Below are positions 25,697 through 34,066 of a stretch of 64,000 bases of DNA, piece after piece (within the stretch, counting starts at the first letter, position 1; the number at the start of each line of letters is the position of its first letter). Source of the DNA: Alteromonas marina (GTDB lineage Bacteria > Pseudomonadota > Gammaproteobacteria > Enterobacterales > Alteromonadaceae); the NCBI RefSeq assembly GCF_000808575.1, contig NZ_JWLW01000023.1, positions 248,001 through 312,000 on the forward strand, in the 5' to 3' direction. Under the pieces are notes generated by a model, which was not told the origin of the DNA, did no database searches, and saw only the letters and a program-made list of their open reading frames with translations. Made by a program: the position numbers and the translations under genes.

Positions 25697-26623
25697 TTAT
25701 CGATGAACTGGGCCTGATAATTCAGCAATGGCGTCGTGTGCATGCAGACTTTCTTGATGTTCTACTTTTACACGAAAATAGGTAGCTTGGTAATACGTAC
25801 TTAACGCTTCATGCAGTCGCCTTACCGAATCTTCTACAAACATTAGGTTTTCAGCATTACGCTTGGCAAACGCCTGTTCATCTTCACGCTTAACTGCGGT
25901 TTGAAGCGGTGTGCCTAACGCGTTTTCTACCAAGTCTATGATGCCAATAAAATCGGGGATCTCGTTGTCGCTTAAATCTAGGGTTATATCGGCAAAGGAA
26001 CGCTGTGCATGCGCCGTGGCTATGCTGGCTTGTTTGGAAGCCAGCCAAGCCCCCATTTCTACTAAGGATAAATCTTTTCCTTCGAATTGCTGTATAAATG
26101 CATCTGACAACGCCTGGCGGGAAAGTGAGGCGGAACAAGGACAAGTACTAGAGTACGGTACTGTTAGCTTTAACTGTGCCTTATAACCGGTTGGTGAACG
26201 CCTTACGCAAAGTGAAGCAGGGTACGATTGATATCCTGACATCTTACTTATAAGCGCCGGGCGTGACACGGTGAGGTCAAAGTGTAAATTAAGCTGGGCG
26301 CTGTTGCTCAGCCCACCTTGAGACTCGATAAGCGAGTTCATTAACGATACAAGCGCCGACTTATGCAAGTCTTGGTTGCTCAAATACCGCTGCAGCAGAT
26401 TGTACAAACGAGACATGTGAATGCCTTTAGCATTGGGGTGATCTAAACTTACTGTTACATCAACCGTAGCCTTACTGGCTAAGCGCTCACCGCGTTTACC
26501 TAAGATGTGTAGGGGTATGGCAATGCCCTGCATACCAACTTTATCAATAACCGGAACTTGCGCAGTAGATTGCTCGGTGGTGACATCGGGAAGTACCGTA
26601 TTGTGAGAATTGAAACTGGCCAA
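25697..26623 (-). CDS. folE2: GTP cyclohydrolase FolE2 (type IB)
   Basis: First enzyme of folate synthesis: makes dihydroneopterin triphosphate from GTP. FolE2 can work with metals other than zinc and replaces zinc-dependent FolE when zinc is scarce. Markers are LPDVTT at the N-terminus, SLDHPNAKGIHMSRLYN, the conserved CPCSASLSRQ near residue 160 and RNAENLMFVEDSVRR near the C-terminus. About 308 residues, as expected. I start at TTG 26623, 5 bases after AGAGG. The perfect Zur palindrome at 26822-26838 supports zinc control. Confidence 0.9.
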   Translation of the reverse strand: MASFNSHNTVLPDVTTEQSTAQVPVIDKVGMQGIAIPLHILGKRGERLASKATVDVTVSLDHPNAKGIHMSRLYNLLQRYLSNQDLHKSALVSLMNSLIESQGGLSNSAQLNLHFDLTVSRPALISKMSGYQSYPASLCVRRSPTGYKAQLKLTVPYSSTCPCSASLSRQALSDAFIQQFEGKDLSLVEMGAWLASKQASIATAHAQRSFADITLDLSDNEIPDFIGIIDLVENALGTPLQTAVKREDEQAFAKRNAENLMFVEDSVRRLHEALSTYYQATYFRVKVEHQESLHAHDAIAELSGPVHR

Positions 26624-26650
26624 AATTACCTCTGAATGAGACCTTAACAA

Positions 26651-26989
26651 CGTCTTACATCACTATCTTTTAAAAAGCAGCTCGCTTTTGATGAAGTAAT
26701 GAAACAATAGGTGATGGGGTTGTGCTGAGCTTTGCGCAAATAGCAATTCGCACTTTTGATGCTACAAAGCATTTGTTAGCTATTTAATTCACAGCGCTAC
26801 AGACCCTGCCACACGCTTTGAGTGTTATAATATAACACACAAAGGGTTTTATTGATACATTATCACATTTAAGGTTTACAAAGAGCCTGATAATAGCGCT
26901 GTTTTAAAGCGCCATTGGCGTAATGACGTTAATCGCCGGATAAGCTGAAGCTCAGATTATTTAATGGGCATCAGGCTCAACTTTTAAAG
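26651..26989. other. folE2 upstream region
   Basis: 339 bases with the Zur box and a predicted 5' leader of about 190 bases. No gene is supported. Confidence 0.5.
26822..26838 (-). promoter_or_regulatory. Zur box
   Basis: GTGTTATA-A-TATAACAC is a perfect 8-1-8 palindrome and matches the gammaproteobacterial Zur core GTTATANTATAAC. It can overlap a -10 element (TATATT) reading toward folE2. Confidence 0.8.
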
Positions 26990-27412
26990 CTACGCAAAAT
27001 CCAGTAAGTCAGTACCAAAAAAGTTATCAATAACACAGCGCCATTCACCACTTGCATCCCTTTGTAGAACGTAAACGGCGCGCTTACCCTCGCAGGGTAG
27101 GGCGTTGGGTGTTGCTTTAGGAACAAGGTAAAGCTTCGCGACGACTAGCGCTACGTCGCCGGCTTGTATAACCCGTTCATCTCCGGTTGTAACAAAATGA
27201 TCGGGCATGAATTTCTTTTGAAATTTAAGCAGGGCATCAACGCAGTCGCGCTGCGTGGCATTTTCTTCAGCGGCTTGGTTTTGCGTTGAATTAGACATGG
27301 GGGTAGCAACCACAGTTGCATCGCTCGCATAACATTGGGATAAGGCGTCTTGATCGCCGCGGTTTACTGCGTCATGCAACTGTTGTAACACGTTAGATAT
27401 TGGATTGTTCAT
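26990..27412 (-). CDS. NTF2-like (SnoaL/SgcJ-type) protein
   Basis: 140 residues with the cone-shaped NTF2-like fold pattern: an N-terminal helix (VLQQLHDAVNRGDQDALSQCY), ATVVATP, and C-terminal strands ending WRCVIDNFFGTDL. Many such proteins are small ligand-binding or detoxifying enzymes; the substrate is unknown. It lies 350 bases upstream of folE2, outside the Zur box, so co-regulation is unlikely. Confidence 0.75.
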   Translation of the reverse strand: MNNPISNVLQQLHDAVNRGDQDALSQCYASDATVVATPMSNSTQNQAAEENATQRDCVDALLKFQKKFMPDHFVTTGDERVIQAGDVALVVAKLYLVPKATPNALPCEGKRAVYVLQRDASGEWRCVIDNFFGTDLLDFA

Positions 27413-27450
27413 GGCTGTCGTTCCGTTATTTTTACCGCAAGACGAGCCAA

Positions 27451-27477
27451 TAAAAAACCCGCCTTTGCGGCGGGTTT
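27451..27477 (-). terminator. Minus-strand terminator
   Basis: AAACCCGCC/GGCGGGTTT with a 5-base loop. On the minus strand the tail is TTTTTTATT. It ends transcription coming from the small ORFs at 27.5-27.9 kb. Confidence 0.8.
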
Positions 27478-27496
27478 AGTGAATTCTATTTAAGCA

Positions 27497-27586
27497 CTAG
27501 CTAACCCGCCCATTCCTTAGAATAGCGAGAATAATAATCAGCGCAGACGCTGAATAAGCAGTATGTGTATTCGTGTTTTTAGGCAT
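27497..27586 (-). CDS. Possible 29-residue hydrophobic peptide
   Basis: ATG 27586 to TAG 27497 encodes a peptide with a short hydrophobic core (SALIIILAIL) and a basic end (RNGRVS). A strong terminator follows 20 bases after the stop. There is no clear ribosome site. It could be a small membrane peptide, a leader, or chance within a small transcript. Confidence 0.3.
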   Translation of the reverse strand: MPKNTNTHTAYSASALIIILAILRNGRVS

Positions 27587-27745
27587 AGTGATTAAAAACA
27601 GTGTGCTGCTAGTGAGTATTTAATGACCTGAGTATCCTGTGCACAATGAAGAAAGTCAATGGGTTTTTAGGTGTAGAAATTAGACCCATGCGGATGGGGG
27701 GCATGCGGTAAATGTAAGGTATAAGATGTAATGTGTAACGCTACC

Positions 27746-27922
27746 CTAGGCTTCAAATATGGTAATGCGAATAATCGAGCCCTGCTTTAAACCTTCATAA
27801 ATATCTTTATCAGTGAACCCGCTATTGCGGAGAAGTTGCCTGGCAACAAGCTTAGCGCCTTTTGTACATTGCTTGTCGTGTATTATCCGAAGTGCTTTGT
27901 TTAAATAACTAATAGACGGCAT
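27746..27922 (-). CDS. Small 58-residue hypothetical protein
   Basis: ATG 27922 with AAGG 9 bases upstream, ending TAG. The protein is hydrophilic and helical (SYLNKALRIIHDKQCTKGAK; then LRNSGFTDKDIYEGLKQGS) with balanced charge and no signal. I do not recognise it. The coding-like composition and the downstream terminator at 27451-27477 support a real gene. Confidence 0.5.
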   Translation of the reverse strand: MPSISYLNKALRIIHDKQCTKGAKLVARQLLRNSGFTDKDIYEGLKQGSIIRITIFEA

Positions 27923-28039
27923 GATAAATAACCTTACGCGCTAGGCGTGACTCTTGTATGATATTTAAACGATGTGTTTCGGTGTAATGATCACCAAAAC
28001 CACGCAAACTGTGTTACGAATTAAAGTGGAATTTGACCC

Positions 28040-28822
28040 TTGGAGTTATTTTATAGCTGGTTAACGGCCAATGATGCGCTGTCGATATCATCTTCAGTAG
28101 TACTTGTTGTTACATCCTTCTTTACGTCGATGATGACAGCAACGCTGCGTATTGGTGGCGGGGTCTTATTACTGGCAGTAATGGCCGGTATTATGCCGAT
28201 TAGTGCGCTAATTCCAGTTCACGGGTTAGTTCAGCTTGGTTCAAATGGAAATCGTGCACTGATGACGGCAAGGCATATCGACTGGAATATGCTGAAGTAT
28301 TTTTCTTTAGGCGCAATCGTTGGCGCTTTTTTGGCCTCGTTTGTTGTGGTTCAGCTGCCGTTGGTTATTATTCAATTTGCGGTTGCCGCATTTATTTTAT
28401 TTCTGGTGTGGGGGAGTAAACCCAAAGCACAAGAAATGAACCCCGCGGGTAGAACATTGGCAGGGTTAGTAACCACGTTGGTTTCAATGTTTGTAGGTGC
28501 TACAGGGCCTTTGGTTGCGGCATTTGTCCATCGAAACAATTACAGCAAAATGCAGATAACCGGCACGTTTGCCAGCTGTATGACACTGCAACACGGCCTT
28601 AAAGCGTTTGTTTTTACCTTTGTAGGATTTTCTTTTGGCCAGTGGGCGGGGCTTATCATTATTATGATTGCCAGTGGTGCGCTCGGCACATTCATCGGCT
28701 TGAAAGTATTAAAGCGTGTCCCAGCTGAAAAATTTATGCTGGCGTTCAAGATAGTGGTGACACTGTTGGCCCTGCGGCTCTTGTGGCAGGCATTCTCAAC
28801 CTTATTTCCCGCTGTAATCTGA
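28040..28822 (+). CDS. TauE/SafE family membrane permease
   Basis: 260 residues, about eight membrane helices in two similar halves, typical of TauE/SafE anion exporters (sulfite and related organic sulfur anions). The glycine-rich loop ATLRIGGGVLLLAVMAG is in the first half and VGATGPLVAAFV in the second. Start is TTG 28040 with a weak GTGGA upstream; no nearby ATG fits. No sulfur genes adjoin it, so the substrate is unknown. Confidence 0.8.
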   Translation: MELFYSWLTANDALSISSSVVLVVTSFFTSMMTATLRIGGGVLLLAVMAGIMPISALIPVHGLVQLGSNGNRALMTARHIDWNMLKYFSLGAIVGAFLASFVVVQLPLVIIQFAVAAFILFLVWGSKPKAQEMNPAGRTLAGLVTTLVSMFVGATGPLVAAFVHRNNYSKMQITGTFASCMTLQHGLKAFVFTFVGFSFGQWAGLIIIMIASGALGTFIGLKVLKRVPAEKFMLAFKIVVTLLALRLLWQAFSTLFPAVI

Positions 28823-28922
28823 CACAGTTCTTTACCTTCAAAATACTTACGTTAGAGCACAAGTTTTCATTTCTAGCGTTTAAGCTCTGCGGCTTTACGG
28901 CATGTGTATCAAACATTAAGAG

Positions 28923-28960
28923 AAGATAAACCAGCGGAGGCAGACCACTGGTTTATCTTT
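28923..28960. terminator. Terminator between convergent permease and TonB receptor genes
   Basis: The 12-bp perfect stem AAGATAAACCAG/CTGGTTTATCTT has a 13-base loop. The plus side ends in TTTTG and the minus side in TTCTCTTAA. Confidence 0.7.
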
Positions 28961-29030
28961 TGCCTTTAGCTTTTACTCAGGGCTGAACCCACATATTGCG
29001 TTTGGCTTTTGGGGTTTGAGTTTTAAACGG

Positions 29031-31148
29031 TTAGAACCTGTAGCTCAGCGATAAATGCCACTCTCGCCCCGCAGCGGGTACTCGCTCACCTACTGCAACG
29101 TCAGTATTCATCACGCGGTTAATTCCGGCTGTGTGTGTGGCGTAATGTTTATCAAACAGGTTATGAACGGTTGCCGTTACCTGAAGGTTTGAATGTGCGT
29201 TATCTACAAAGGTGAAAAGCCCCGTAATATGCACCAATCCATATCCAGCGGTAGTGTTTTCACTTTGTAGCGCTGAAACGTGGTTTTGTGCTCCTGCCAA
29301 TTCTGACGTTAGTTGCAGCGCCATTGGCGCATTAAGTAGCTGTGTATCCCACTGAATGGTGGTGATTAGCTGTTCGGGGGCAATACGAAACAACGCATCG
29401 TCGATATCGTCGCGATTACCGTGCTGAACACTTGCTACTGCGTTAAGCCTCACGTTATCAAGCAGGTTACCCGAAACAGTCAAATCTGCTCCTTTGATTA
29501 CGGCGTCTGTATTAGTCCATTGAAATGGTATTGTGCCTGCCATCATGGTAGAGACCATATTGGCCGCCATATTCGTGCTGGGAGAGCCTGTAATATAGTC
29601 TTGAATGTCCTGATAAAAGAGGCGAGGAGAAACTGACCAGCTTTTGAAACGGTAATCAATACCCACATCTATCTGGCGTGCGGTTTCGTTGTCTAAAGTC
29701 AGGTTACCGATGTAGTTAAACCCGTCTGCCATGCCCCCAGAAATGCCAAGAGGTAGCCACGTATAGCGTTCGTAGTAAGTAGGAGCACGGTTTTTCTGCG
29801 ATACCCCAAGGATAATATCGACATTGTCGCTGGCGTGATATCGCGTGCTGGCGGCAACGTCCAACATGCTGTAGCTTTTATCGCGCTCAGCGGCGTTAAA
29901 ATCATCAACGAGTTTGGCAATGGCAGGGTTCATCATAACCATATTAGAACCAGCTAGCCCGGCATCCATGTCAACACGTGTATATCGGGTACCAATTGTT
30001 GTTGAAAAAGATGCTTTATCTTGCTGCCATTCGGTGTACACACTGGCCGTGTCTTTTTCTGCATTGGTAAAGTTATCAACGAAGAACATGCCGTTATTAG
30101 GGTTGGTGATGGTTGAGTTATTCCTGCTGTGGTGCAGATAGGCACCCAGTTTGAGGTCACCTTCATAAAATGGCATTACATAGGTGGCATCTACACCTTG
30201 AGCAATAGCATCAGCATTATTCTTTCTCGCCATGTCGGCAGACATCACCATGCGCTGTGAGAAATTGTCCATGGCATGTTGGTTACTGTTGCCAAACCAG
30301 CTTAACGTGAAGAACTCCCTATCGTTTGCGTTATAGCGATAGCCCAGTCGATACCAAGCAGCATCAATAAAACCAATGTCCATGGCTAAAGCAGGCGTGC
30401 CGCTTTCGTTAGTATTAAGTTGCTGATAACTCACATCGACTTGGTGATTGCCCCACTCGACGCCCGCCCTAAACTTACCGCCATTTCTTTGGTAATGGCT
30501 GTTTGGTATAACGCTGTTATCTCCCGACTCTTGTTCGTCGCGCTGCTGATGAGTGAAGGCGCCGCTAACAAATGCCTGCTCACTCTTATAAAACACATTG
30601 CCTTGGTATTGCTGACCGCTCCCCGGAGATATTGCGTTGGCACTTACGCTACCGCTAAAGCCTGTGTTTAAGTCAAAAAGTGCTGAGGCATCAGAGTGAA
30701 TGCGAAGCTTTCCGCCTAACGTTTGCACACCTGCACTTACAGGTACAATTCCTCGGTAAAGGGTGGCAGTCAGCCCTGGTTCTGGCAGTACATGAGAAAG
30801 GGGCGAGTCCATGGCGTTTGGCCCGGCACCAGTTATATCGACGCCATCAATGCTTACGCCAACTCTGTCACCATAAAGTCCTCTATACTGAATAAGCCCT
30901 GTCACCGGGCCGTTTCGAGATATCGACACGCCAGGTAATGTGGCAAGCTGATCGCCGAAGTCAGCGTCAATATTGCTGGTAGCACTAACAGACTCTTGCT
31001 CGATATTTTGCGTGCTAAGGGAAAGCGGTGTGCCAATAACGGTGACCACTTCTGTCGAAGTGTTATCGGCCAAGTCGATGGTGTTTGCGTAAATGTGTAC
31101 GGGCGCGCACGCAGTGAATACGGCAAGCGCAATGATAGATTGCTTCAT
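29031..31148 (-). CDS. TonB-dependent receptor, probable metal (copper-type) receptor
   Basis: 705 residues: signal peptide, plug (VVTVIGTPLSLS; SISRNGPVTGLIQYRGLYGDRVGV...; GPNAMDSPLSHV near residue 110) and a barrel ending LSLSYRF. The plug block GLYGDR...GPNxMDxP is shared with OprC/copper-type receptors. The next genes downstream of its own promoter region are a small Cys-containing secreted protein (71 bases upstream) and a sigma-54 regulator. Metal uptake is an inference from the plug motif; the exact metal is not shown. Confidence 0.75.
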   Translation of the reverse strand: MKQSIIALAVFTACAPVHIYANTIDLADNTSTEVVTVIGTPLSLSTQNIEQESVSATSNIDADFGDQLATLPGVSISRNGPVTGLIQYRGLYGDRVGVSIDGVDITGAGPNAMDSPLSHVLPEPGLTATLYRGIVPVSAGVQTLGGKLRIHSDASALFDLNTGFSGSVSANAISPGSGQQYQGNVFYKSEQAFVSGAFTHQQRDEQESGDNSVIPNSHYQRNGGKFRAGVEWGNHQVDVSYQQLNTNESGTPALAMDIGFIDAAWYRLGYRYNANDREFFTLSWFGNSNQHAMDNFSQRMVMSADMARKNNADAIAQGVDATYVMPFYEGDLKLGAYLHHSRNNSTITNPNNGMFFVDNFTNAEKDTASVYTEWQQDKASFSTTIGTRYTRVDMDAGLAGSNMVMMNPAIAKLVDDFNAAERDKSYSMLDVAASTRYHASDNVDIILGVSQKNRAPTYYERYTWLPLGISGGMADGFNYIGNLTLDNETARQIDVGIDYRFKSWSVSPRLFYQDIQDYITGSPSTNMAANMVSTMMAGTIPFQWTNTDAVIKGADLTVSGNLLDNVRLNAVASVQHGNRDDIDDALFRIAPEQLITTIQWDTQLLNAPMALQLTSELAGAQNHVSALQSENTTAGYGLVHITGLFTFVDNAHSNLQVTATVHNLFDKHYATHTAGINRVMNTDVAVGERVPAAGREWHLSLSYRF

Positions 31149-31219
31149 AACAATTCCATTTTAAAAAACGAGTGTTGTGCATGGTGAAGGCATGCATGTT
31201 CAGTGTGTTTTGGAGTTTG

Positions 31220-31630
31220 TTATGCGTGTGGTGGGGCACGACTTAGCGGCGCCGCGTAAGCAAAATCTGTAAAGGGCTTAGCCGCTAAACGCGCGACTAA
31301 AGCGCGATAGCGAACCAGCGATAGTAAAGGTAATGTGGCATGTAATGGCTCGTCAACCTGAGGTAAGTCGGCTAACGTGCCATTGGTACAGTCAACGTGC
31401 TCGGCGGGTGCTTTGAGCAGTTCGGGGCTAACAAAAACGAACTCACCTTCAAACTCAGTGGCGCTAATTGAAATGTAGCGCATGGTCTTGCCAGTACAAA
31501 TAAGTTCAATATCTTCACCTACAAACGCACGTGCTTGCTGCATAGTATGGGCAGCAAGGCCAAGTGCTAATGCATTTTGCAAAAGCATACAAAGGCAAAG
31601 TGTTAGTGTAAGTAGGCGTCTTAAAGTCAT
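31220..31630 (-). CDS. Small secreted protein, DUF2946-like
   Basis: 136 residues with a signal peptide (LTLTLCLCMLLQNALALG), a mature part with one cysteine in LICTGKTM and another in HVDCTNG, and a C-terminal APLSRAPPHA. The size, the Cys pair and the proline-rich end recall DUF2946 proteins found beside copper TonB receptors. It lies upstream of the receptor on the same strand (71-base gap), likely the same operon. The family call is tentative. Confidence 0.5.
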   Translation of the reverse strand: MTLRRLLTLTLCLCMLLQNALALGLAAHTMQQARAFVGEDIELICTGKTMRYISISATEFEGEFVFVSPELLKAPAEHVDCTNGTLADLPQVDEPLHATLPLLSLVRYRALVARLAAKPFTDFAYAAPLSRAPPHA

Positions 31631-31697
31631 TTTTCTTTATCTGGTTAGCGCCTTTTATCATAGCCTGCGTTTTGGTAATTTTTCTACCTATTATTTT

Positions 31698-33002
31698 TTA
31701 AGTATCTCCAACCCCCGCTTTTTTCAGCTTTCTGTAAAGTGTACGGGTACTCACTCCCAGCGCTTGTGCAAGTTGCTGGGTATCGCCTTCAAAAGACGTG
31801 TAAACCTGACGTAAGTATTGGCGTTCCATTTCGTCTAAGGTCACAACGTTACCGTGAGATGACAAGGCATCATTGATAGCATCAGAGCTAATGTTATCGA
31901 GCTCGGGTAAGTCTGTATCGTAAATAACGCTTTCATCAGCCAGTAAAATAGCTTGGTCTACAATGTTTTTGAGTTCGCGAATATTGCCTGGGAACGGGTA
32001 GTTGGTTAGTTTTTCTAGCGCGTTTTTATGAAACCGTTTTTTCTCTTTAGACATTGCCAAAAAGTGGGCTGCTATCAGCGCTATATCTGACTTTCTTTGT
32101 CTTAAAGAAGGCAGATTGATAGGAAAGCCGGCAATACGGTAGTACAGGTCCTGTCTGAATTCGCCCGTTTCCACCATATGCTTTAGATTTTTGTGTGTTG
32201 CACACACTAAACGAAAGTTAGCCTTTTTAGAGTCTACACTTCCTACTGGACGATAAGTTTGCGACTCGAACAACCTCAGTAGCTTTACCTGTGTTGAAAG
32301 TGGAATATCACCCACTTCATCAAAAAATAATGTGCCGCCTTCCGCTGTTTCTATGAGTCCTTTCTTGTTTGTGGTTGCGCCAGTAAACGCACCTTTTTCA
32401 TAACCGAATAGCTCGCTCTCAAGTAGGGTGTCAGACATGCCGGTACACTCGATGATAACAAATGGTTTGCCAGCACGGTGACTACTCGAGTGAAGTGCTT
32501 GGGATACCAGCTCTTTACCCGTGCCGGTTTCGCCAAACAGTAGTACTGAAATATCTGAGTTAGCGGCGCGATTTATTTTGTTGAGCATTGCTTTGAATAC
32601 TTCTGATTCACCCACCATTTTCCCTGCTGAAGGTTGGTTTGAGGCAAACGACAGCTTATCAAGTATTTCCAAGTAGCCTAATAACTCTCCGCTACCGTCG
32701 AAGATCGGGCGCATGAGAATGTCGCAGTAGCTTTGACCCTCACTGGTGGTATGAACGTGTACTACGCTAGCCGCTCGTCCTGTGGCTTTACTCTCTTGCA
32801 TGGGGCAATGCTCGCCGCACTTATCGCAAGGTTTGCTGTTGCGGTGAGAGACTTGATAGCAGGTACTGAAGCCAAGCTTTATATCTACAGGGTAGGTGTC
32901 TCTGTATGGCTGGTTAACAGCTTCAATAGCGTAGCTTGGGTTAATGAAGATTGCGGGTTTATCTATCGCATCTATCATCGCTTGTACTATGGATATATTC
33001 AT
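31698..33002 (-). CDS. PAS-containing sigma-54-dependent activator
   Basis: 434 residues. The N-terminal PAS domain (1-115) carries a Cys/His cluster: CYQVSH, then CDKCGEHCPM. Next is an AAA+ domain (about 128-355) with Walker A GETGTGKE, the sigma-54 contact loop GAFTGA and Walker B LFFDEVG. The C-terminal Fis-type helix-turn-helix is GDTQQLAQALGVSTRTLYRK. The cysteines could bind haem, Fe-S or sense redox. It is divergent from the DUF3365 gene; that gene and cydA both have sigma-54-type promoters, so these are its likely targets. Confidence 0.9.
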   Translation of the reverse strand: MNISIVQAMIDAIDKPAIFINPSYAIEAVNQPYRDTYPVDIKLGFSTCYQVSHRNSKPCDKCGEHCPMQESKATGRAASVVHVHTTSEGQSYCDILMRPIFDGSGELLGYLEILDKLSFASNQPSAGKMVGESEVFKAMLNKINRAANSDISVLLFGETGTGKELVSQALHSSSHRAGKPFVIIECTGMSDTLLESELFGYEKGAFTGATTNKKGLIETAEGGTLFFDEVGDIPLSTQVKLLRLFESQTYRPVGSVDSKKANFRLVCATHKNLKHMVETGEFRQDLYYRIAGFPINLPSLRQRKSDIALIAAHFLAMSKEKKRFHKNALEKLTNYPFPGNIRELKNIVDQAILLADESVIYDTDLPELDNISSDAINDALSSHGNVVTLDEMERQYLRQVYTSFEGDTQQLAQALGVSTRTLYRKLKKAGVGDT

Positions 33003-33052
33003 GGGTGGCTGAACATTAGTTTGTTCTAATTTGATTTTGGCAATTTATCATA

Positions 33053-33068
33053 TTGGCATAGAGCTTGT
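33053..33068 (+). promoter_or_regulatory. Sigma-54-type promoter of the DUF3365 gene
   Basis: TTGGCATAGAGCTTGT: -24 TTGGCA, then TTGT at -12 (consensus TTGC), 10 bases between GG and the -12 G. It lies 66 bases before the start codon. Confidence 0.5.
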
Positions 33069-33073
33069 TCACT

Positions 33074-33086
33074 GTTTGAGACAAAC
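33074..33086 (+). promoter_or_regulatory. Small palindrome near DUF3365 promoter
   Basis: GTTTG-AGA-CAAAC, perfect 5-bp arms. It resembles the core of the larger palindrome upstream of cydA (TTTGAG...ACAAA). It lies downstream of the -12 element, so its role is uncertain. Confidence 0.25.
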
Positions 33087-33133
33087 GGCAATACTTCGGT
33101 AGCAACTCATTCAATTCCAAAGAGAGTTTTATA

Positions 33134-33739
33134 ATGAAAAATAGCGTAATGCTGGTGGCGATAAGCTTATTGGCAAGTAGTGCTCATTCATTGGCAGATA
33201 CAGTGACTGCCAATGAGCAACAAAGTGAAAACAGTGTACAGGAAAAAGTCAAAGAAGCGCGATTACACGCAAAAGCACTGGGAGGCGCGCTAAAGTCACG
33301 ACTACAGCAAGCAATTCAATCCGGAGGGCTAGAGGCTGGCGTTAACGAATGCCAGATTGCAGCGGCTCCTATTGCTCTGGCGCTTAGTCAAAATGGTTGG
33401 GAGGTCGGGCGTACCGCGCTAAAAGTAAGAAACCCAAACAATGCGGCAGATCGTTGGGAGCGTGAGCAGCTAGCGTGGTTTTCACAATTACTGACCAAAG
33501 CTAAGCAAGACAATTTGACCCCTAAAAGACCTATTGAAACTTATCAATACGATAGCGAAAGCGGTGAGTTTAGGTACATGATGGCGATTGAACAAGGGCA
33601 AGTATGTATGGCATGCCACGGAGCCAATCTGGCACCGTCAGTAAAGCACGCCATTTTAGAACACTATCCCAATGATCAAGCTACAGGGTTTGAATTGGGT
33701 GATTTACGAGGTGCATTCACAATCACATATACACCCTAA
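33134..33739 (+). CDS. DUF3365 (Tll0287-like) haem-binding periplasmic protein
   Basis: 201 residues: a signal peptide (cleavage near SLA), a helical part, a DUF3365 domain with NECQIAAAPIALALS and VGRTALKVRNPNNAADRWE, and a c-type haem motif CMACH near residue 157. Such proteins are thought to sense redox or gas ligands. The gene is divergent from the sigma-54 activator and 327 bases before cydA, in the same direction. It may supply a sensing or electron-transfer function linked to the bd oxidase. Confidence 0.85.
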   Translation: MKNSVMLVAISLLASSAHSLADTVTANEQQSENSVQEKVKEARLHAKALGGALKSRLQQAIQSGGLEAGVNECQIAAAPIALALSQNGWEVGRTALKVRNPNNAADRWEREQLAWFSQLLTKAKQDNLTPKRPIETYQYDSESGEFRYMMAIEQGQVCMACHGANLAPSVKHAILEHYPNDQATGFELGDLRGAFTITYTP

Positions 33740-33790
33740 CGCGCCCTATTCTCTACCTCTCAATGTTCACCTACGTGACCTTTCTTTTGT

Positions 33791-33822
33791 GCCATATTTG
33801 TCATTTGAGTGACAAATATGGC
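33791..33822 (+). promoter_or_regulatory. Long inverted repeat, candidate enhancer-binding site
   Basis: GCCATATTTGTCA-TTTGAG-TGACAAATATGGC, perfect 13-bp arms with a 6-base centre. It has no T-run, which argues against a terminator. It lies about 150 bases before the -24 element at 33955, a usual distance for sigma-54 activator sites. Confidence 0.5.
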
Positions 33823-33952
33823 GCATTGTTCACCATTAATTGTTGCGTTGGATCAATAAGCCAAACTCCCGGTCGTGGAATAATTTATCCGCACAGTACG
33901 AAAATACCGCCGTTCATCGGTAATTGGGCTTGAGCAGCCAAATCACAGATGT

Positions 33953-33968
33953 ATGGCATAAACCGTGC
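33953..33968 (+). promoter_or_regulatory. Sigma-54-type promoter of cydABX
   Basis: ATGGCATAAACCGTGC: GG (33955-33956) and GC (33967-33968) separated by exactly 10 bases. The predicted start is near 33980. Confidence 0.5.
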
Positions 33969-34066
33969 TCTTGCCATGCGGCATATTCATGTGTTCATCA
34001 CTGAATTTTAAACCACTTTTTCTGCTAAGCGCTTAACGCGCACACGAAATACAAGGGAGATAACCC

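Larger units (their letters stand above)
33740..34066. other. cydA control region
   Basis: 327 bases with a long palindrome (33791-33822) and a sigma-54-type promoter (33953-33968). No gene. Confidence 0.55.

Noticed and set aside
33865-33900. Further ECF-like promoter GGAATA upstream of cydA
   Set aside because: The -35-like GGAATA is present, but the position for TCGTYA reads GTACGAA, which does not match.
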